A DNA stretch of 57,570 bases, from contig CAZISM010000022.1 in NCBI GenBank assembly GCA_964541895.1, forward strand, positions 1-57,570, given 5' to 3'. The notes below the pieces were generated by a model. It worked only from the letters and a program-made list of their open reading frames with translations, was not told the origin of the DNA and searched no databases. The position numbers and the translations under genes were made by a program. The number at the start of each line of letters is the position of its first letter. The first letter of the stretch is position 1. Shown piece by piece: positions 33,744 through 42,125 of this stretch. This DNA comes from CAZISM01 sp964541895 (GTDB lineage: Bacteria > Zhuqueibacterota > Zhuqueibacteria > Residuimicrobiales > Residuimicrobiaceae).

Positions 33744-36700
33744 ATGACTGCAACGATCCGCTCCTTTTTCGTTTCCTGCGCCCTGCTATTGCCCGTTTTG
33801 CTGTGCGCTCAAGACAGCGAGTTGTTGAAACATTTTAAAAATCCGCCGGCGGAATACAGCCTCCTGCCCTTTTGGTCGTGGAACGGCACCCTGCAAGCGG
33901 ACAAGCTGATCTGGCAAATCGACCAGATGCGCGAAAAAGGCATTTTGGGGGCGTTCATGCACGCCCGCGCCGGCCTGGACGAAAGCGAAACCCCCTATTT
34001 TTCCGACGGGTTCTGGAAGGCCGTGGATACCACCATCGCATACAGCGCTGCCGTTGGTTTTCACCCCTGCCTGTACGACGAAGACAAATGGCCCAGCGGC
34101 AGCGCCGGCGGACGAACTGTGGCCGCCCATCCGGACGAGTTTGTCAAAAAAGTGCTCTTTTATGTTAAAATGGAAGTGGTCGGCCCGCAAACCATTCGCA
34201 TAAATCTGCAAAAAAATCCGTTGTCGGTTTTCGCCGGACAAATTTCAGAAAACGGCCACTATGATTTATCCACTCAGGTCAATCTGAGCAGCCAGATCAA
34301 CAAAGAGTGGCAGGTGCCCCAGGGCCGGTGGGCGATCATATCCTTTGCTGCAGAGAAGGATCCGGAACAACAGATCGATTATCTCGATTCGCTGGCCGTC
34401 GCCACCTTTATCAACGTAACCCATGAAGAGTATTTCAAACGCTTCGGCAGGTACTTTGGCAACACCATTCCCGGCATCTTCTTTGATGAAATATTTGCTA
34501 ACAATTCCAAAATGGGCGACAACCTCTTTTGGACGGATGATTTCCTGCAGGCCTTCAAAAGGATCAAAGGCTATGATATCGCCGAACGGCTGCCGCTGAT
34601 CGTGTTCGAGGATCCGGAGCAATCGGCAAAAACAAGATTTGATTATTTCGACGTGGTCAAACAACTGTACATCCGCGCCTGGTTCAAACCCTATGCCGAC
34701 TGGTGCGCCGGCCATGGCATCTGGGCCACCGGTCATACCACGGAAAAACTGGTGCACTACAAGCGCCAATCCGATTATTTTTCCACCATGGGACTTTTGC
34801 AGGTGCCTGGCGGCGATAATGAAGACTATCGCTACGGCTATCCGCGCATGATCGACTGGTACAACAGCAAACAGATCAGCTCCATCGCCAATCTGTATGA
34901 TAGAAATCGGATTATGTGTGAAGCCATGGGCGGCGGCGGCTACACCATCCCCCTGGAAGAGTACCGTTACGGATTTTCCATGCTCGCGGTATACGGCATC
35001 AACCTCTTTGTGCCGCACCTCTTTCACTACACCACCGATTCGCCGCCCAGCCAGGCAGACTGGCCGCCGAGCTGGTTTTATACCAATCCCTACTGGAAAT
35101 ACTTTAAGCCGCTGGCCGATTTTGGCCGTCGCCTCTCTTTTATGAATGCCCAGGGCCGGGAAGTGTGCGACGTCGCCATCCTCTATCCGCTCACCGATCT
35201 GTGGCTGGGCGGCAATCCGGACCAGGTCGACGATACCTTTTACAAAGAGGTCCAGCAAATCCTGCTGGACCATCACATCAATTTCAACATCATCGATCCA
35301 ACCTCCCTGGCCAGGGCTTCGATCCGAGACCGCTGCATCACAGCCGGAAAAGGACAATACCGCATTTTGATTCTGCCCGACATCCATTCCGTTCAGCTGG
35401 ATGTTCTGGAAAAGATCGAAAACTTTGTCCTTGCCGGCGGCACGGTCATTGCGCTGAAAAGCCTGCCTACCGCCTCGGAAAACGGCCGCCAGGATGCCGC
35501 ATGGGTAGCAGGCAAAATGGCCCGGCTCTTTGGCCTCCATCCGGCAGAACTCAGGCCCAACGAATACCATCAGTGGAACACCCAACAGACCGAGCGCTAT
35601 ACCGTAAAGACGGCTCCGACAGGCGGCGCCGCCTGCTTTACCAGGTTTCAGAGCCTGCTCCCTGACATCATCGACAACACCATCACCCCGGATATCCGGG
35701 TTCGCAGCGACAACGCCCGTTTTCTGCAATTCAATCACCGGGAGATCAACGCTACCAATGTGTTCCTTCTGGTAAACGACCGCAACCTCGCGCAAACCTA
35801 TTTTATTTCACTGCGCAATACAGGCAAGCCCGCCATCTGGGATCCGGAAACCGGCACCACCCGCCCGTTTGAAAATTATCGCCTGCACGACGGACGGATG
35901 GAAATGATTCTCGATTTTCAGGCGCGGCAAAGTTATTTCCTCATCATGGATCAGGAGAAACCGGACTCGGCCGACATTCTTTTGACATCCACCGATTTGC
36001 TGGAAAGTGAAATAACAAAAACGCCGCAACGGGTGCGCATCCAAGGTTGGGGCCAATCCGGCCAGAACCATGTTGTGACCTGCCTGGTGAACGATCAACC
36101 GGTACACAAAACCTGGGCCAGCAACCGTAAAGATCAAGAGATAGCTCTGGCAGGCGCCTGGCAGTTCCAGCTGGCGCCGCATGCTTTGGATGATCAGTGG
36201 CGATCAAACCTCAAAGAGGACACGTTGCAGGTTCCGGTGATGAAATTCCAGGCGGAATGGACGATCAATCAGGGGGTGAAAGAAAAATGGTCAGCTGCTG
36301 ATTTCGATGATTCGGAATGGAAAACAATCAAGGTCGCTGATGTCTACAACAGGAAAACCGGGATACAGCGCTACCTCAGCGGCTGGGATTCATGGTGGAT
36401 AAGCTATTACGACCCTTCCACCCATCTTTCTGCCATAGCCGGAGGCGATAGACTATTCAAAAAAATAATTGCCCTGGAATCGTCGGTGCAAAGCGCAAAA
36501 CTGGCAATCACGGCGGATCAAACCTACGAGCTGTCGATCAATGAAAAGCTGGTTGGTGCAGACCAGGACTGGAAAATCGCCGAACTTTACGATATCTCCG
36601 GATTTCTTCGGCAAGGCGCCAACATCGTGCAGGTCAAAACGACCAACAGCAAAGGCCTGCTGCTGCAGGGTCATATTCAGTTAAAGAACGGCAAACAGAT

Positions 36701-37511
36701 CCACATCAGGTCCGATTCCACCTGGCACATCCATGCCGGAGCCGTTAAAGAGCGGGCGGCTTTTCAGTTTGCCGCACCGCCGCTGGGACGTTGGGGCGAT
36801 ATAGCCAATCCGCTGCAAAAAGCAGAATACCCGCTCGTGGTTTGGTACCGCCAGCACATACCACCCGGTATTACGGCCATAAAAAAACCGGCCGTCAAAG
36901 GAAACTATACTCTGTTCATTAATGGAACAGCTGTTCAAATTGAAAAATCAGCCGACAGGGTGGACATCAGCAAACAGTTAAAAAAAGGCGCCAATACGCT
37001 GACGTTGCGGGTGCAGGCGACGGATCCGGCATGCGGTCTGATGCAGCCATTAACCATGGTGTGTCAAAAAACCGAGCTGGCCTTGACGGCCTGGAATAAC
37101 CTCGGCCTGGATTGGTATTCGGGCAGGGCGGTGTATTCTAAAACAGTGGACATTCCAGCAGCCTGTCTCAATAGGGACACGCGATTGCTGCTGGACCTCG
37201 GTCGGGTTAACTATTTTGCCGAAATATGGGTCAACGACAAACTGGCGACCTATCGCCCCTGGCCGCCGTTTCAGGCCGATATCACTGAATGTGTAAAACA
37301 GGGCGAGAACGAAATATCAATAGTGGTAAGCAATCTGCTGGCGAACAAAGCCGGCTGGGATATTCTGGACGCCAATATTACCAGCAAAGAAGCGCGCTGG
37401 TGGCACGACGGCAGCCTGATGCGGGAAAAGGATAAACTGATTTCCGGCCTGCTGGGTCCGGTGCGGATTACTCCGCTGCACAAAGAATCGATAGAAATTA
37501 AATTCGAATAG
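33744..37511 (+). CDS. Large GH106-like glycoside hydrolase (alpha-L-rhamnosidase type)
   Basis: Exported protein of 1255 residues with a signal peptide (1-22). The start of the mature part, FWSWNGTL (43-50), DQMREKGILGAFMHARAGL (60-78) and LYDEDKWPSGSAGG (110-123), matches the Glyco_hydro_106-type enzymes that include alpha-L-rhamnosidases. IFFDEIF near residue 250 carries further acidic residues of the barrel. The C-terminal 450 residues contain beta-sandwich modules like the sugar-binding domain of GH2 (LLLDLGRVNYFAEIWVNDK, NEISIVVSNLLANK). The gene follows the GH27 pair by 41 bases, so it belongs to that operon. Rhamnosidase specificity is inferred from family resemblance only; many relatives are uncharacterised. 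Confidence 0.8.
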   Translation: MTATIRSFFVSCALLLPVLLCAQDSELLKHFKNPPAEYSLLPFWSWNGTLQADKLIWQIDQMREKGILGAFMHARAGLDESETPYFSDGFWKAVDTTIAYSAAVGFHPCLYDEDKWPSGSAGGRTVAAHPDEFVKKVLFYVKMEVVGPQTIRINLQKNPLSVFAGQISENGHYDLSTQVNLSSQINKEWQVPQGRWAIISFAAEKDPEQQIDYLDSLAVATFINVTHEEYFKRFGRYFGNTIPGIFFDEIFANNSKMGDNLFWTDDFLQAFKRIKGYDIAERLPLIVFEDPEQSAKTRFDYFDVVKQLYIRAWFKPYADWCAGHGIWATGHTTEKLVHYKRQSDYFSTMGLLQVPGGDNEDYRYGYPRMIDWYNSKQISSIANLYDRNRIMCEAMGGGGYTIPLEEYRYGFSMLAVYGINLFVPHLFHYTTDSPPSQADWPPSWFYTNPYWKYFKPLADFGRRLSFMNAQGREVCDVAILYPLTDLWLGGNPDQVDDTFYKEVQQILLDHHINFNIIDPTSLARASIRDRCITAGKGQYRILILPDIHSVQLDVLEKIENFVLAGGTVIALKSLPTASENGRQDAAWVAGKMARLFGLHPAELRPNEYHQWNTQQTERYTVKTAPTGGAACFTRFQSLLPDIIDNTITPDIRVRSDNARFLQFNHREINATNVFLLVNDRNLAQTYFISLRNTGKPAIWDPETGTTRPFENYRLHDGRMEMILDFQARQSYFLIMDQEKPDSADILLTSTDLLESEITKTPQRVRIQGWGQSGQNHVVTCLVNDQPVHKTWASNRKDQEIALAGAWQFQLAPHALDDQWRSNLKEDTLQVPVMKFQAEWTINQGVKEKWSAADFDDSEWKTIKVADVYNRKTGIQRYLSGWDSWWISYYDPSTHLSAIAGGDRLFKKIIALESSVQSAKLAITADQTYELSINEKLVGADQDWKIAELYDISGFLRQGANIVQVKTTNSKGLLLQGHIQLKNGKQIHIRSDSTWHIHAGAVKERAAFQFAAPPLGRWGDIANPLQKAEYPLVVWYRQHIPPGITAIKKPAVKGNYTLFINGTAVQIEKSADRVDISKQLKKGANTLTLRVQATDPACGLMQPLTMVCQKTELALTAWNNLGLDWYSGRAVYSKTVDIPAACLNRDTRLLLDLGRVNYFAEIWVNDKLATYRPWPPFQADITECVKQGENEISIVVSNLLANKAGWDILDANITSKEARWWHDGSLMREKDKLISGLLGPVRITPLHKESIEIKFE

Positions 37512-37544
37512 CAGGACGTTCCGGTTCCTGCCATCCCTTCGCGC

Positions 37545-37690
37545 GTCGCTACGCTACGCGATTCTTCGATACCTGCTCCAGGCGTCAAAACGCCTGGCTA
37601 CCTTCGGGGGTCGCTACGCGACCGAAAAAACGCATCGTTGCTTTTCATACTTGCAGAGGTTTCTTTGGCAAGGGACCCCGGATTCCGGAA
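37545..37690. repeat. Composite of short palindromes and an element fragment (copy 7)
   Basis: Between convergent genes lie several inverted repeats. CCAGGCGT-caaa-ACGCCTGG at 37578-37597 has perfect 8-bp arms. GGTCGC-tac-GCGACC is at 37609-37623 and resembles the GTCGCTACGCGAC string next to the assembly gap (as its reverse complement). AAGGGACCCCGGAT at 37670-37683 is the left arm of the main element. No T-run follows the stems in either direction, so a classical terminator is doubtful. Confidence 0.6.
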
Positions 37691-37709
37691 CTGGACCAAT
37701 CGAGAACTT

Positions 37710-38063
37710 TTACTCCGGCAAACTTGGCATGAACAGTCGGATGACAAGCGCAGCAAAAAGAGGCAAGAGCGTCAACACCAATGACCATCTGCCTTCCAAA
37801 GGGCGCTTGCGCAGGCTCACTCCCCACCTGAGCCACGGAATGATGACAGAGATAACGGCAACCACAAAGGATTCGACAACAAAATTTGACAACGTGGCTA
37901 CGCGGCCAATCCCCACCGCCACCAGCAAAAACCAGGCTGCCATGCCGCCAAAAAGCGACAGGTAATCCCAGAGCGTAATGGTTTGACGTTGCTGCAACCG
38001 TACATAAGGGTATATTCCCAGCGCTGCGATGAGGACAAACCAGAAACCGGTCATGAAAATCAT
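37710..38063 (-). CDS. Small membrane protein in the PspC/PadR operon
   Basis: Protein of 117 residues with four predicted membrane helices (about 3-18, 33-52, 60-77, 94-112) separated by short arginine-rich loops (RLQQRQ, RKRPLEGRW). Its ATG overlaps the stop of the preceding gene (ATGA at 38060-38063), which indicates translational coupling. I recognise no family. It is the last gene of the four-gene operon and may act with the PspC-related membrane proteins at the inner membrane. Confidence 0.7.
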   Translation of the reverse strand: MIFMTGFWFVLIAALGIYPYVRLQQRQTITLWDYLSLFGGMAAWFLLVAVGIGRVATLSNFVVESFVVAVISVIIPWLRWGVSLRKRPLEGRWSLVLTLLPLFAALVIRLFMPSLPE

Positions 38064-39328
38064 GGCTCACCTCTGACTGGGCGAGCCCAGCCATTTTCAT
38101 CAATCCGGTATTCCACCGTCTCTGCCTCACGCACATGGAATCGCCAGGTGGCCAGATGACAACCGGACACCGCCTTGATTCTGCTGCCTTCAGGCAGGCA
38201 CAAATCGATCACCACCGATGATCCGTTCCAGCTGCTGCGGGCAGGCAGCGTAAAGTATTCATCCAGATACAAGGTATCGCGCGAAACGCGCCAGGAAAAC
38301 TCTATGTTACGGGCGTTCGCGTTAGCCCTGGTATTGTGCTTGCTGAAAGCCGTTTTGCTGACTGTCAGCCAGCCGGCCGTCGAATCGCTGCCATATATGT
38401 TCAGATCCACGCTGCCGAAAAACCTGCCGCTCGTCGAGTCTTTCCAGAAGGTAAAATCCTCTATCGCCGCTTTTTCAGTGTAAGCCAGGCCGGAAGTTTT
38501 TTTCAGCGCCGCGACATACAGAGTTTTAGGCGGCTTTTCCAGCTTTAGTTTTTCCTCCACGTGTTCGTGATTGGCATAAATGGAGAGCATAAAGGTAAGC
38601 AACACCGCGAGAGCACACACGGCCGTGATCCAGGTGATGAACGTAGCCATGCGCAGCGGTTTTGATCCCTGACGAATCTTAAAGATCAGCTTGATGCCCA
38701 GATAGGCGAGTGAAGCCAGCGGTACCAGGACGACGACGGCCGCCAGTATCCATATGGTCTGAACCATATGGCCGTTCAATACGATTTCCAGGAGCATGGG
38801 CACATTCAGGATATCCTGATCCAGCACCTCCTGCATCATCGGCGTGTCGGTGAAAAAAAAGAGCAGGACGAACGTAAAGAGCAGGCAAAACCCGACGATG
38901 GTAAAGAAGGCGCCCAGCGCTACTGCCAGAACCCGTATCACCCCTGACAAAAGCCGACCTACCACGCTCCATACATCGGCAAGCGATCGTCCCAGTTCGC
39001 CCAACAAACGGCTGGAATCGCTCACCGATTTGCGGAACATAGAATTGGCGTTTTTGCCGGCCGGAGCGTCATCGCTGTACTCTTCCGGCGCACCCATGGT
39101 CTGGATCATCTCATCCACCATCTCTCTGGAGACCAGCCGCGGCGGTTCACTGCCGCCGCCGAACAGTTCGGCAATGCGGGTTTCGATATCCGCTATGGTT
39201 TCTTCTCCTCCCGGCTCTTTGCGGAACTTTTTGGACAGATGTTCCATATACCGGGCCAAAATCTGGTAACTCTCTTCATCAATGCGGAAGAGTTGCCCGG
39301 CGATATTGATGTTCAGTGTTTTTTTCAT
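38060..39328 (-). CDS. Membrane protein with a PspC-associated N-terminal domain
   Basis: Protein of 422 residues; the start MKKTLNINIAG at 39326-39328 is set by similarity to the N-terminus of the other PspC-type gene. Residues 1-58 (INIAG, FRIDEESY, ETIADIETRIAELF) match the N-terminal domain of the protein at 39710. Three membrane segments follow (about 127-160, 198-222, 233-258), and then a C-terminal beta-rich region (about 290-420), probably outside the membrane, with features of putative adhesin/DUF2807-like domains. No canonical PspC domain is seen, so I call it PspC-associated. The gene starts 10 bases after the PadR gene stop and is coupled to the small membrane gene downstream. Confidence 0.75.
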   Translation of the reverse strand: MKKTLNINIAGQLFRIDEESYQILARYMEHLSKKFRKEPGGEETIADIETRIAELFGGGSEPPRLVSREMVDEMIQTMGAPEEYSDDAPAGKNANSMFRKSVSDSSRLLGELGRSLADVWSVVGRLLSGVIRVLAVALGAFFTIVGFCLLFTFVLLFFFTDTPMMQEVLDQDILNVPMLLEIVLNGHMVQTIWILAAVVVLVPLASLAYLGIKLIFKIRQGSKPLRMATFITWITAVCALAVLLTFMLSIYANHEHVEEKLKLEKPPKTLYVAALKKTSGLAYTEKAAIEDFTFWKDSTSGRFFGSVDLNIYGSDSTAGWLTVSKTAFSKHNTRANANARNIEFSWRVSRDTLYLDEYFTLPARSSWNGSSVVIDLCLPEGSRIKAVSGCHLATWRFHVREAETVEYRIDENGWARPVRGEP

Positions 39329-39338
39329 GGCAGCCTGC

Positions 39339-39677
39339 CTACTCCTTCCCACGTATCTGATTGACGGAATCGACCAGTTCATTCCAGGCCTTATCCAGGT
39401 CGGTGAGATAAAACCGGCCCTGTTCGGTGAGTTCATAATATTTGCGGGGCGGTCCCTGCGGCGACTCTTCCCAGCGATAACTGAGCAGTCCGGCGTTCTT
39501 TTGTCGCGTCAGCAGCGGATAGAGCGTGCCTTCCACGACGATCACTTCCGCTTTCCGCAGTTCATTGATGATGTCGACGGCATAGGCAGACCCTCGCGAG
39601 AGTATGGCGAGAATGCAATACTCGAGGATGCCCTTGCGCATCTGCGCTTTGGTGTTGTCCGTATTCATAGCGGTCAT
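39339..39677 (-). CDS. PadR-family transcriptional regulator
   Basis: Protein of 112 residues made of a winged helix-turn-helix: AQMRKGILEYCILAILSRG, SAYAVDIINELRKAEVIVVEGTLYPLLTRQKNAGLL, and the wing PPRKYYELTEQG. This is the compact PadR type that acts as a dimer, usually as a repressor of membrane or stress genes. Neither the ATG at 39677 nor the one at 39668 has a good ribosome binding site. It sits second in the operon between two PspC-related genes. The 12-bp inverted repeat upstream of the first gene (40347-40385) is its most likely operator, which would give autoregulation; this is an inference. Confidence 0.9.
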   Translation of the reverse strand: MTAMNTDNTKAQMRKGILEYCILAILSRGSAYAVDIINELRKAEVIVVEGTLYPLLTRQKNAGLLSYRWEESPQGPPRKYYELTEQGRFYLTDLDKAWNELVDSVNQIRGKE

Positions 39678-39709
39678 CTTTTAGTTTTGGTTTATCGTAA
39701 TGCGGTGAT

Positions 39710-40294
39710 CTATAATTTCATTTTCTTCTTCACCGTTTCAAAACGGCTTTTCACCAGTCGGGTGATGTTGGCGATGGTTACCGGATCGCCGCGCATTTCG
39801 AGTTTCTGGGCTGTGGTGACCGCTTCCGGCAGAACAACCCAGAGCACGAGATAGAGGGCCAATCCGAATCCGCCTGCGAGAATAAAAAGAGCGAAAAGAA
39901 TCCTGATGATGAGCGGATTCCAGGCTACATAGGCCGCAATACCGGCGCAAACCCCGCCGATAATCCGGCCGTCAGGGTCACGATAAAACCGACGCGTGGC
40001 CGCAGGCCGAAAGCCGGCGTCGTCATCGCCGTTGCCGCTGATCGCCGCCGGTGAACCCAGGATCACCATCACCTCGTCCAAATCCTGCATCGCGATCACC
40101 TGTTTGTATTTATGCAGTCTCTGAGCGAAAAGTTCTGCCATCCGGCCTTCGATGTCGGCAATGATCTCTGCAGCGCCGGCTTCGCCGGAAAACTCGAACT
40201 CCAGTTGCCTAAGATATTCTTTAAGCTGGAGATAGGCATCCTCATCCAGATGAAAAGCATATCCGGCAAGATTGATGTTTACTGTTAGTTTCAT
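39710..40294 (-). CDS. PspC-domain membrane protein
   Basis: Protein of 194 residues, start MKLTVNINLAG at 40292-40294. Residues 1-60 form a helical domain (FHLDEDAYLQLKEYL, EIIADIEGRMAELF) shared with the other operon protein. Residues 101-157 form a PspC domain (RRFYRDPDGRIIGGVCAGIA, then two membrane helices, ending LWVVLPEA). PspC proteins sense or transmit envelope stress at the inner membrane. It is the first gene of the operon PspC, PadR, PspC-associated, small membrane protein. The frame is open for 24 codons upstream, but that segment holds the promoter region. A basic C-terminal tail (KSRFETVKKKMKL) follows. Confidence 0.88.
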   Translation of the reverse strand: MKLTVNINLAGYAFHLDEDAYLQLKEYLRQLEFEFSGEAGAAEIIADIEGRMAELFAQRLHKYKQVIAMQDLDEVMVILGSPAAISGNGDDDAGFRPAATRRFYRDPDGRIIGGVCAGIAAYVAWNPLIIRILFALFILAGGFGLALYLVLWVVLPEAVTTAQKLEMRGDPVTIANITRLVKSRFETVKKKMKL

Positions 40295-40337
40295 GGCTTT
40301 TTCAGTATCTGTTATTAAATGATTGCTTGCTATCAAT

Positions 40338-40385
40338 AATATAATACATTTTTTAGTACTTTGCAATACATATTACTAAAAAATG
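40338..40385 (-). promoter_or_regulatory. Promoter with 12-bp inverted-repeat operator for the PspC/PadR operon
   Basis: A perfect inverted repeat, CATTTTTTAGTA at 40347-40358 and TACTAAAAAATG at 40374-40385, has a 15-base spacer. On the minus strand TTGCAA (40366-40361) and TATATT (40343-40338), 17 bases apart, make a plausible -35/-10 pair. One arm falls in the -35/-10 spacer and the other just upstream of -35. Protein bound here would block polymerase. The site is about 45 bases upstream of the PspC start codon. The PadR-like product of the same operon is the obvious candidate ligand. Confidence 0.65.
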
Positions 40386-40487
40386 AAAAATATTTTATAA
40401 ATAAGCCTGACTTATAGCTCACAGGAGAAAGGTGCCGGTATCAACCAGGATGCAGGTCGTTTGGGCAGGAAAATGATCGCCTGCAAA

Positions 40488-40536
40488 ACCACAAAGCCAC
40501 AGAGCAGGTCGTTTCTTTTCTCCGTGTCTTTGTGGC
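40488..40536. repeat. Imperfect inverted repeat (ACCACAAAG type)
   Basis: ACCACAAAGCCACAGAG at 40488-40504 and CTCCGTGTCTTTGTGGC at 40520-40536 are inverted copies matching at 14 of 17 positions around a 15-base loop. Strings of this kind (CCACAAAGACAC) recur as intergenic repeats in several bacterial groups. It lies in the 319-base interval between the start of the PspC gene and the end of the epimerase-like gene. Nothing else is seen there apart from the promoter described separately. Confidence 0.6.
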
Positions 40537-40613
40537 TCCGGGAGCGATTATTTTATTCGATCAAATATGATCATGAAGAAGGCAGGAAAGGTGAACGGGG
40601 CGCTCAAAACATT

Positions 40614-41909
40614 CTATTTTTTCATCATCCGTTCCAGGCTTTGAATATTCATCATTAAAAATCTTGGTTGATGATAGTTGCAGCGCCGCATCGGGTGAAT
40701 GCCCCATTTCTCCCTGGATTTGGGCGCACCAAACCGGTCAACCGCCTGCTCCCAGGCGCCGATGCCGCGGCAGAATGTTTTTCTGACATAGTCCCAGGTT
40801 CGTTCGTACCACTCTCTGGCCCAGCACTCTCCGCTGTGCTCGAAAACGATCATGCAGCCGATTAAAATCTCGGTGTGCGCCCACATGGTTTTCGTGGAAT
40901 AATCGGCGCCCTGAATCCGGTCAGGTCCGGCGATGGCATAAAAGTGTTCGCTGCCCCAGCCGTCGTAACTATGATCCCATCCCATTTCCAGATAGCGTTT
41001 GAAATTGGCCTTGGCGCGTTCGAACAGGTTTTGATCTTTTTTCTGCAGCGCCGCCTGCATGACCATCCATTGCGCCTCCAGCGAATGGCCGAGGAACATG
41101 TAACCTTCTTTGGCCGCTATTCTGCCGTAATCGTGCTCCAGCTCTTCGTTGGCAATCCGGTACCTCGCATCGTAAAAACGGTTGACAAGATTATCCAAAT
41201 GAAACTCCCACAAACGGGTCAACTCGGCATCGCGGTGATAGGCCAGCAGCAGCGTCAGCAGCTGGACAAAAATCATCGAGTGCCCCTGGACGCGCTTGCC
41301 TTCGAATTCACTGCCCAGGCGATAGCGCGGATCGTCATAAGCCGTCTGCGCCGTCTTTACCGCCTCCACAGCCAGTCGCAGATCCTCCGGGTTGCCGGAG
41401 CACTTGAAATACTCGGCCAGCCCAGTGGCGGCAAACAACCGGCCATAGATATCGGTATCCGGGCCGACGCCTTTGATGAGCTTGCCGTCCCCATGCACCT
41501 TTTCCGCCCATTGGCCGTTGCCCAGATACATGTGCTTTATCATGAAATCGCGTGTGCGTCTGGCGACCTCCAGATACCGGCTGTCGCGACCGAAATGTTC
41601 ATACAAAAAAGAGTACACCCAGATGGCGCGTCCCTGATACCATATATATTTTTCATCATCCACGGGCACGCCGTCTGGATTCAGGTTGCAGATAAATCCG
41701 CCATACTCCCGGTCATAACCGCCATGGTCCCAAAACGGCAGATACTCCCTGAACAAACGGTCCCGCAGTTCATCGCGATGCTGTCGGCAGGTCAGGCCGT
41801 TAATAAAAACAGCCTGTGAGTCGGACTGGACATTTTTTGCATAGACGCTGCCGGCAAAGGGCAACGCGGTTGCTGCTGGAATAGATAACATAAAACTGCG
41901 TCTGTTCAT
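40614..41909 (-). CDS. AGE-family epimerase-like protein with a Tat-type signal
   Basis: Protein of 431 residues with the (alpha/alpha)6 barrel of the N-acylglucosamine 2-epimerase/cellobiose 2-epimerase family: DREYGGFICNLNPDG, WYQGRAIWVYSFLY, GQWAEKV, DIYGRLFAATGLAEY, GHSLEAQWMVMQA and KTMWAHTEILIG are all recognisable. Start ATG at 41907-41909 has GGAGG upstream. Residues 2-7 (NRRSFM) with a following hydrophobic stretch ending near VYAK look like a twin-arginine signal, so the enzyme would be exported folded. That is unusual because most AGE enzymes are cytoplasmic. Actual epimerase activity is not shown; related exported proteins may be hydrolases or lyases of the same fold. Confidence 0.83.
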   Translation of the reverse strand: MNRRSFMLSIPAATALPFAGSVYAKNVQSDSQAVFINGLTCRQHRDELRDRLFREYLPFWDHGGYDREYGGFICNLNPDGVPVDDEKYIWYQGRAIWVYSFLYEHFGRDSRYLEVARRTRDFMIKHMYLGNGQWAEKVHGDGKLIKGVGPDTDIYGRLFAATGLAEYFKCSGNPEDLRLAVEAVKTAQTAYDDPRYRLGSEFEGKRVQGHSMIFVQLLTLLLAYHRDAELTRLWEFHLDNLVNRFYDARYRIANEELEHDYGRIAAKEGYMFLGHSLEAQWMVMQAALQKKDQNLFERAKANFKRYLEMGWDHSYDGWGSEHFYAIAGPDRIQGADYSTKTMWAHTEILIGCMIVFEHSGECWAREWYERTWDYVRKTFCRGIGAWEQAVDRFGAPKSREKWGIHPMRRCNYHQPRFLMMNIQSLERMMKK

Positions 41910-41959
41910 TATATACCTCCATGCGGAAATCACAGCAACCGGGGGTCCCCAATGAATGG

Positions 41960-42097
41960 CTACTTGCCATCGTAATTCATACGAAACAGTTTTTTCACCT
42001 TTTTGTTCAATCTGGCATTAGGAACAACCTTGCCGGCGGCACGGTCAAAGGGCTGCGCTCCACCTTTTTTGCTTTTCTTTTTTCTGGTTCGTTTCAT
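41960..42097 (-). CDS. Small, very basic protein (45 residues)
   Basis: The frame from ATG 42095-42097 encodes 45 residues, about a third of them Lys or Arg (MKRTRKKKSKKGG at the start, NKKVKKLFR near the end). GGAGGGTAGAGGCC immediately upstream is a strong ribosome binding site, which is the main reason to believe in it. It might bind nucleic acid. It is bracketed by fragments of the palindromic element (a GGGGACCCCCGG string at about 41939-41952 on the minus strand, and copy 8 at 42126-42243). I know no family for it, and it may be spurious. Confidence 0.4.
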   Translation of the reverse strand: MKRTRKKKSKKGGAQPFDRAAGKVVPNARLNKKVKKLFRMNYDGK

Positions 42098-42125
42098 GGC
42101 CTCTACCCTCCATTGCCCGGGATAA

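Noticed and set aside
34266..35795. Minus-strand open frame of 509 codons inside the GH106-like gene
   Set aside because: Antisense shadow; the sense frame has signal peptide, family motifs and operon position, and the antisense translation shows no domain.
37578..37597. Hairpin CCAGGCGT-caaa-ACGCCTGG as a rho-independent terminator
   Set aside because: The stem is perfect but no T-run follows on either strand, so I list it only as a repeat or palindrome.
40875..41819. Plus-strand open frame of 314 codons opposite the AGE-like gene
   Set aside because: Antisense to a well-supported gene; translation is low-complexity and without motif.
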